14,598 nt of DNA from JACQAI01 sp035507915 (GTDB taxonomy: Bacteria > Pseudomonadota > Alphaproteobacteria > Elsterales > Elsteraceae): positions 1 through 14,598 of the forward strand of contig DATJNS010000065.1 of NCBI GenBank assembly GCA_035507915.1, read 5' to 3'. This document shows, piece by piece, positions 13,379-14,598 of the stretch; position 1 is the first letter of the stretch, and each line of letters begins with the position of its first letter. The translations under genes were made by a program, and so were the position numbers. The notes beneath the pieces were generated by a model. That model ran no database searches. It saw nothing but the letters and a program-made list of their open reading frames with translations, and was not told the DNA's origin.

Positions 13379-14287
13379 ATGCCCGTGACCCCGTCCATGA
13401 TGCCCGATGCGAGCGCGGCCCTGCCGGCGATCGGTTTCGCCGGCCTCGGTCTGATGGGCACGCCGATGGCCCACCGTCTGCTCGCCGCCGAATACCCGCT
13501 CACGGTGTGGAACCGCAACCGCCACAAGCTCGCGGCGCTGATCGGCGACGGCGCGCTGCCGGCGGAGACGCCGGCCGATCTCGCGCGCAACAGCGCCGTC
13601 GTGATGCTGTGCCTGCTCGACACCGACGCGGTCGAGCAGGTCGTGTTCGGGCGCGACGGCATCGCGCACGGCATCGAGCGCGGCGCCGTGTTGGTCGACT
13701 TCTCGAGCATCCGGCCCGACGCGACGCGCGAGTTCGCCAAGCGGCTCAAGGACGGCACCGGCGCCGGCTGGATCGACGCGCCGGTGTCGGGCGGCGTGCC
13801 GGGCGCGCGCAACGGCTCGCTCGTGATCATGGCCGGCGGCGCGGCCGCCGACATCGAGCGCGTGCGCCCGGTCGCGATGAATCTGTGCCAACGCCTGACC
13901 CACATGGGTCCGGTTGGCGCCGGTCAGACCACCAAGCTGTTCAACCAGATCCTGGTGGCGTGCACCATGGCGGTGGTCGCCGAGGCGACCAAGCTCGCGC
14001 TCAACGCCGGCATCGACGTCGCCAAGATTCCGGAATGTCTACGCGGCGGTTACGCCGACTCGCCGGTGATGCAGAGCCTGGTGCCCCGCATGCTGGCACG
14101 CCAGTTCGAGGACAAGCTGGTCGACTCGGCCGTGGTGCTGAAGGACCTCGACACCGCGCACGCGCTCGGCCGCGAGACCAAGACGGCGCTGCCGATGGCC
14201 AGCACCGCCGCCGAGCTGTTCCGCCTGCTCGCCGGCAAGGGCGGCGCCCAGCTCGACCCGTCGGCGCTGATCACCCTGTACGATTAG
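13379..14287 (+). CDS. NAD(P)-dependent beta-hydroxyacid dehydrogenase, tartronate-semialdehyde-reductase-like
   Basis: This 302-residue member of the 3-hydroxyisobutyrate dehydrogenase superfamily most resembles 2-hydroxy-3-oxopropionate (tartronate semialdehyde) reductases such as GarR/GlxR, which make glycerate. The Rossmann motif is GFAGLGLMG, the substrate motif DAPVSGG (Ser137) and the catalytic Lys186 lies in TTKLFNQ. The K-L-x-N-Q pattern is the GarR form, whereas the paralogue at 1454 has K-x-x-H-N. A later LRGGYADSPVM segment also resembles the reductases. The ATG at 13379 has AGAGGA six bases upstream; the frame extends upstream only through the REP element and is rejected there. 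No promoter is obvious between the REP and the start. Its physiological substrate is not established. Confidence 0.87.
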   Translation: MPVTPSMMPDASAALPAIGFAGLGLMGTPMAHRLLAAEYPLTVWNRNRHKLAALIGDGALPAETPADLARNSAVVMLCLLDTDAVEQVVFGRDGIAHGIERGAVLVDFSSIRPDATREFAKRLKDGTGAGWIDAPVSGGVPGARNGSLVIMAGGAAADIERVRPVAMNLCQRLTHMGPVGAGQTTKLFNQILVACTMAVVAEATKLALNAGIDVAKIPECLRGGYADSPVMQSLVPRMLARQFEDKLVDSAVVLKDLDTAHALGRETKTALPMASTAAELFRLLAGKGGAQLDPSALITLYD

Positions 14288-14310
14288 GAAGCTCGATCAC
14301 ACAAGAGACG

Positions 14311-14411
14311 GTCATGCTCGGGCTTGTCCAGGCTTGTCCCGAGCATCCACGTCTTCGTCCTCGCCACGCGGACGGAAAGACGTGGATCCTCGGCACAGGG
14401 CCGAGGATGAC
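14311..14411. repeat. Second REP-like inverted repeat with internal duplication
   Basis: The outer ends GTCAT (14311-14315) and ATGAC (14407-14411) flank an inner perfect pair: ATCCACGTCTT (14345-14355) and AAGACGTGGAT (14377-14387). The left arm contains GGCTTGTCC twice in tandem (14321-14329 and 14331-14339), so it is longer than the right arm (CTCGGCACAGGGCCGAG). The element fills the space between the dehydrogenase stop and the soxX end. Confidence 0.7.
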
Positions 14412-14421
14412 GACTTGGTGT

Positions 14422-14458
14422 GCTGAGGCGTCGTGCAAGGGCCCACGATCACCTCAGC
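14422..14458 (-). terminator. Stem-loop over the end of soxX
   Basis: GCTGAGG (14422-14428) pairs with CCTCAGC (14452-14458), and TCGTG (14431-14435) with CACGA (14444-14448), with small internal loops. The structure covers the soxX stop codon. There is no T-run, so termination is only a possibility. Confidence 0.35.
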
Positions 14459-14598
14459 GTCGCCAGGTAGGCGAGCACGTCCTCGATCTCCTGGGGCTCG
14501 AGCAGCGGCTTGCCCTGGAAGGCGGGCGCGACGCGCGTCAGGCCGTCGATCTCGTAGAACGCCGGCATGCGCGCCGCCGGGTCGACGCGCCGCGGATC
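14449..14598 (-). CDS. soxX: C-terminal fragment of SoxX, c-type cytochrome of the thiosulfate-oxidising complex (truncated by window edge)
   Basis: Only the last 49 residues and the stop codon are in the window; the gene enters from the right. The translation contains RMPAFYEIDGLTRVAPAFQG, then KPLLEPQEIEDVLAYLATLR and the stop. This matches the end of SoxX: the Met of the MPAFY segment is the expected axial heme ligand, and the KP-x-L-x-x-Q-E-x-E-D-V-x-A-Y-L helix closes the class I cytochrome fold. SoxX pairs with SoxA in the periplasm to attach thiosulfate to SoxY. The heme-binding CxxCH and signal peptide lie outside the window, so a related cytochrome cannot be fully excluded. Confidence 0.75.
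   Translation of the reverse strand, partial: DPRRVDPAARMPAFYEIDGLTRVAPAFQGKPLLEPQEIEDVLAYLATLR

Noticed and set aside
13196..13905. Minus-strand open frames of about 217-235 residues over the REP spacer and the second dehydrogenase
   Set aside because: They read through the REP palindrome and the CTCTGTG repeat, giving the familiar artefact peptides (such as DTENTE), and are otherwise antisense to a clear dehydrogenase.
1..14598. CRISPR arrays, tRNA or rRNA genes, transposases, phage genes, toxin-antitoxin pairs
   Set aside because: I looked for these and saw no spaced direct repeats, cloverleaf sequences or recognisable mobile-element proteins.

Overview
The window looks like chromosomal DNA of a high-GC alphaproteobacterium. 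The evidence is strong G/C bias at third codon positions, GTG starts, a REP-type palindrome with arms of the GTCATTGCGAG / GAAGCAATCCAG kind and a second REP-like element near the right end (both of types I associate with Alphaproteobacteria), and the tail of a sox (sulfur oxidation) gene at the right edge. I cannot name the genus. No tRNA, rRNA, CRISPR array, transposase or phage gene is visible.

Left region (1-4233). A LacI-family repressor gene on the minus strand is divergent from a gene for a beta-hydroxyacid dehydrogenase (3-hydroxyisobutyrate dehydrogenase superfamily). A perfect 16-bp palindrome fitting the general LacI-family operator consensus lies between them, inside the spacer of the best repressor promoter. 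A DUF917-family gene follows the dehydrogenase, with a hairpin in its leader. It converges with a TRIC-type (UPF0126) membrane protein gene on the minus strand. This reads as a small repressor-controlled catabolic locus of unknown substrate.

Centre (4415-10429). A 50-codon gene for a single-pass membrane protein precedes a probable two-gene signalling operon. The first gene is a REC-EAL response regulator, predicted to be a c-di-GMP phosphodiesterase whose activity is set by phosphorylation. The second is a 1429-residue BvgS-style hybrid kinase: Cache-like periplasmic sensor, three PAS domains, HisKA, HATPase, a degenerate receiver, a true receiver and an Hpt domain. The second PAS carries the His and Arg spacing of the FixL heme pocket. 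The pair could therefore couple a periplasmic ligand and a cytoplasmic gas or redox signal to c-di-GMP breakdown, with no DNA-binding protein at the locus. This is the most interesting system in the window.

Right region (10455-14598). A run of plus-strand genes begins behind a candidate promoter: a small cupin, a 3-methyladenine DNA glycosylase I (tag) with a basic tail, and a dihydroxy-acid dehydratase (IlvD/Edd family) whose ATG overlaps the tag stop. A REP palindrome and a CTCTGTG triplet repeat separate these from a second beta-hydroxyacid dehydrogenase, of tartronate-semialdehyde-reductase type. After another REP-like element, the minus strand holds the last 49 codons of a probable soxX.
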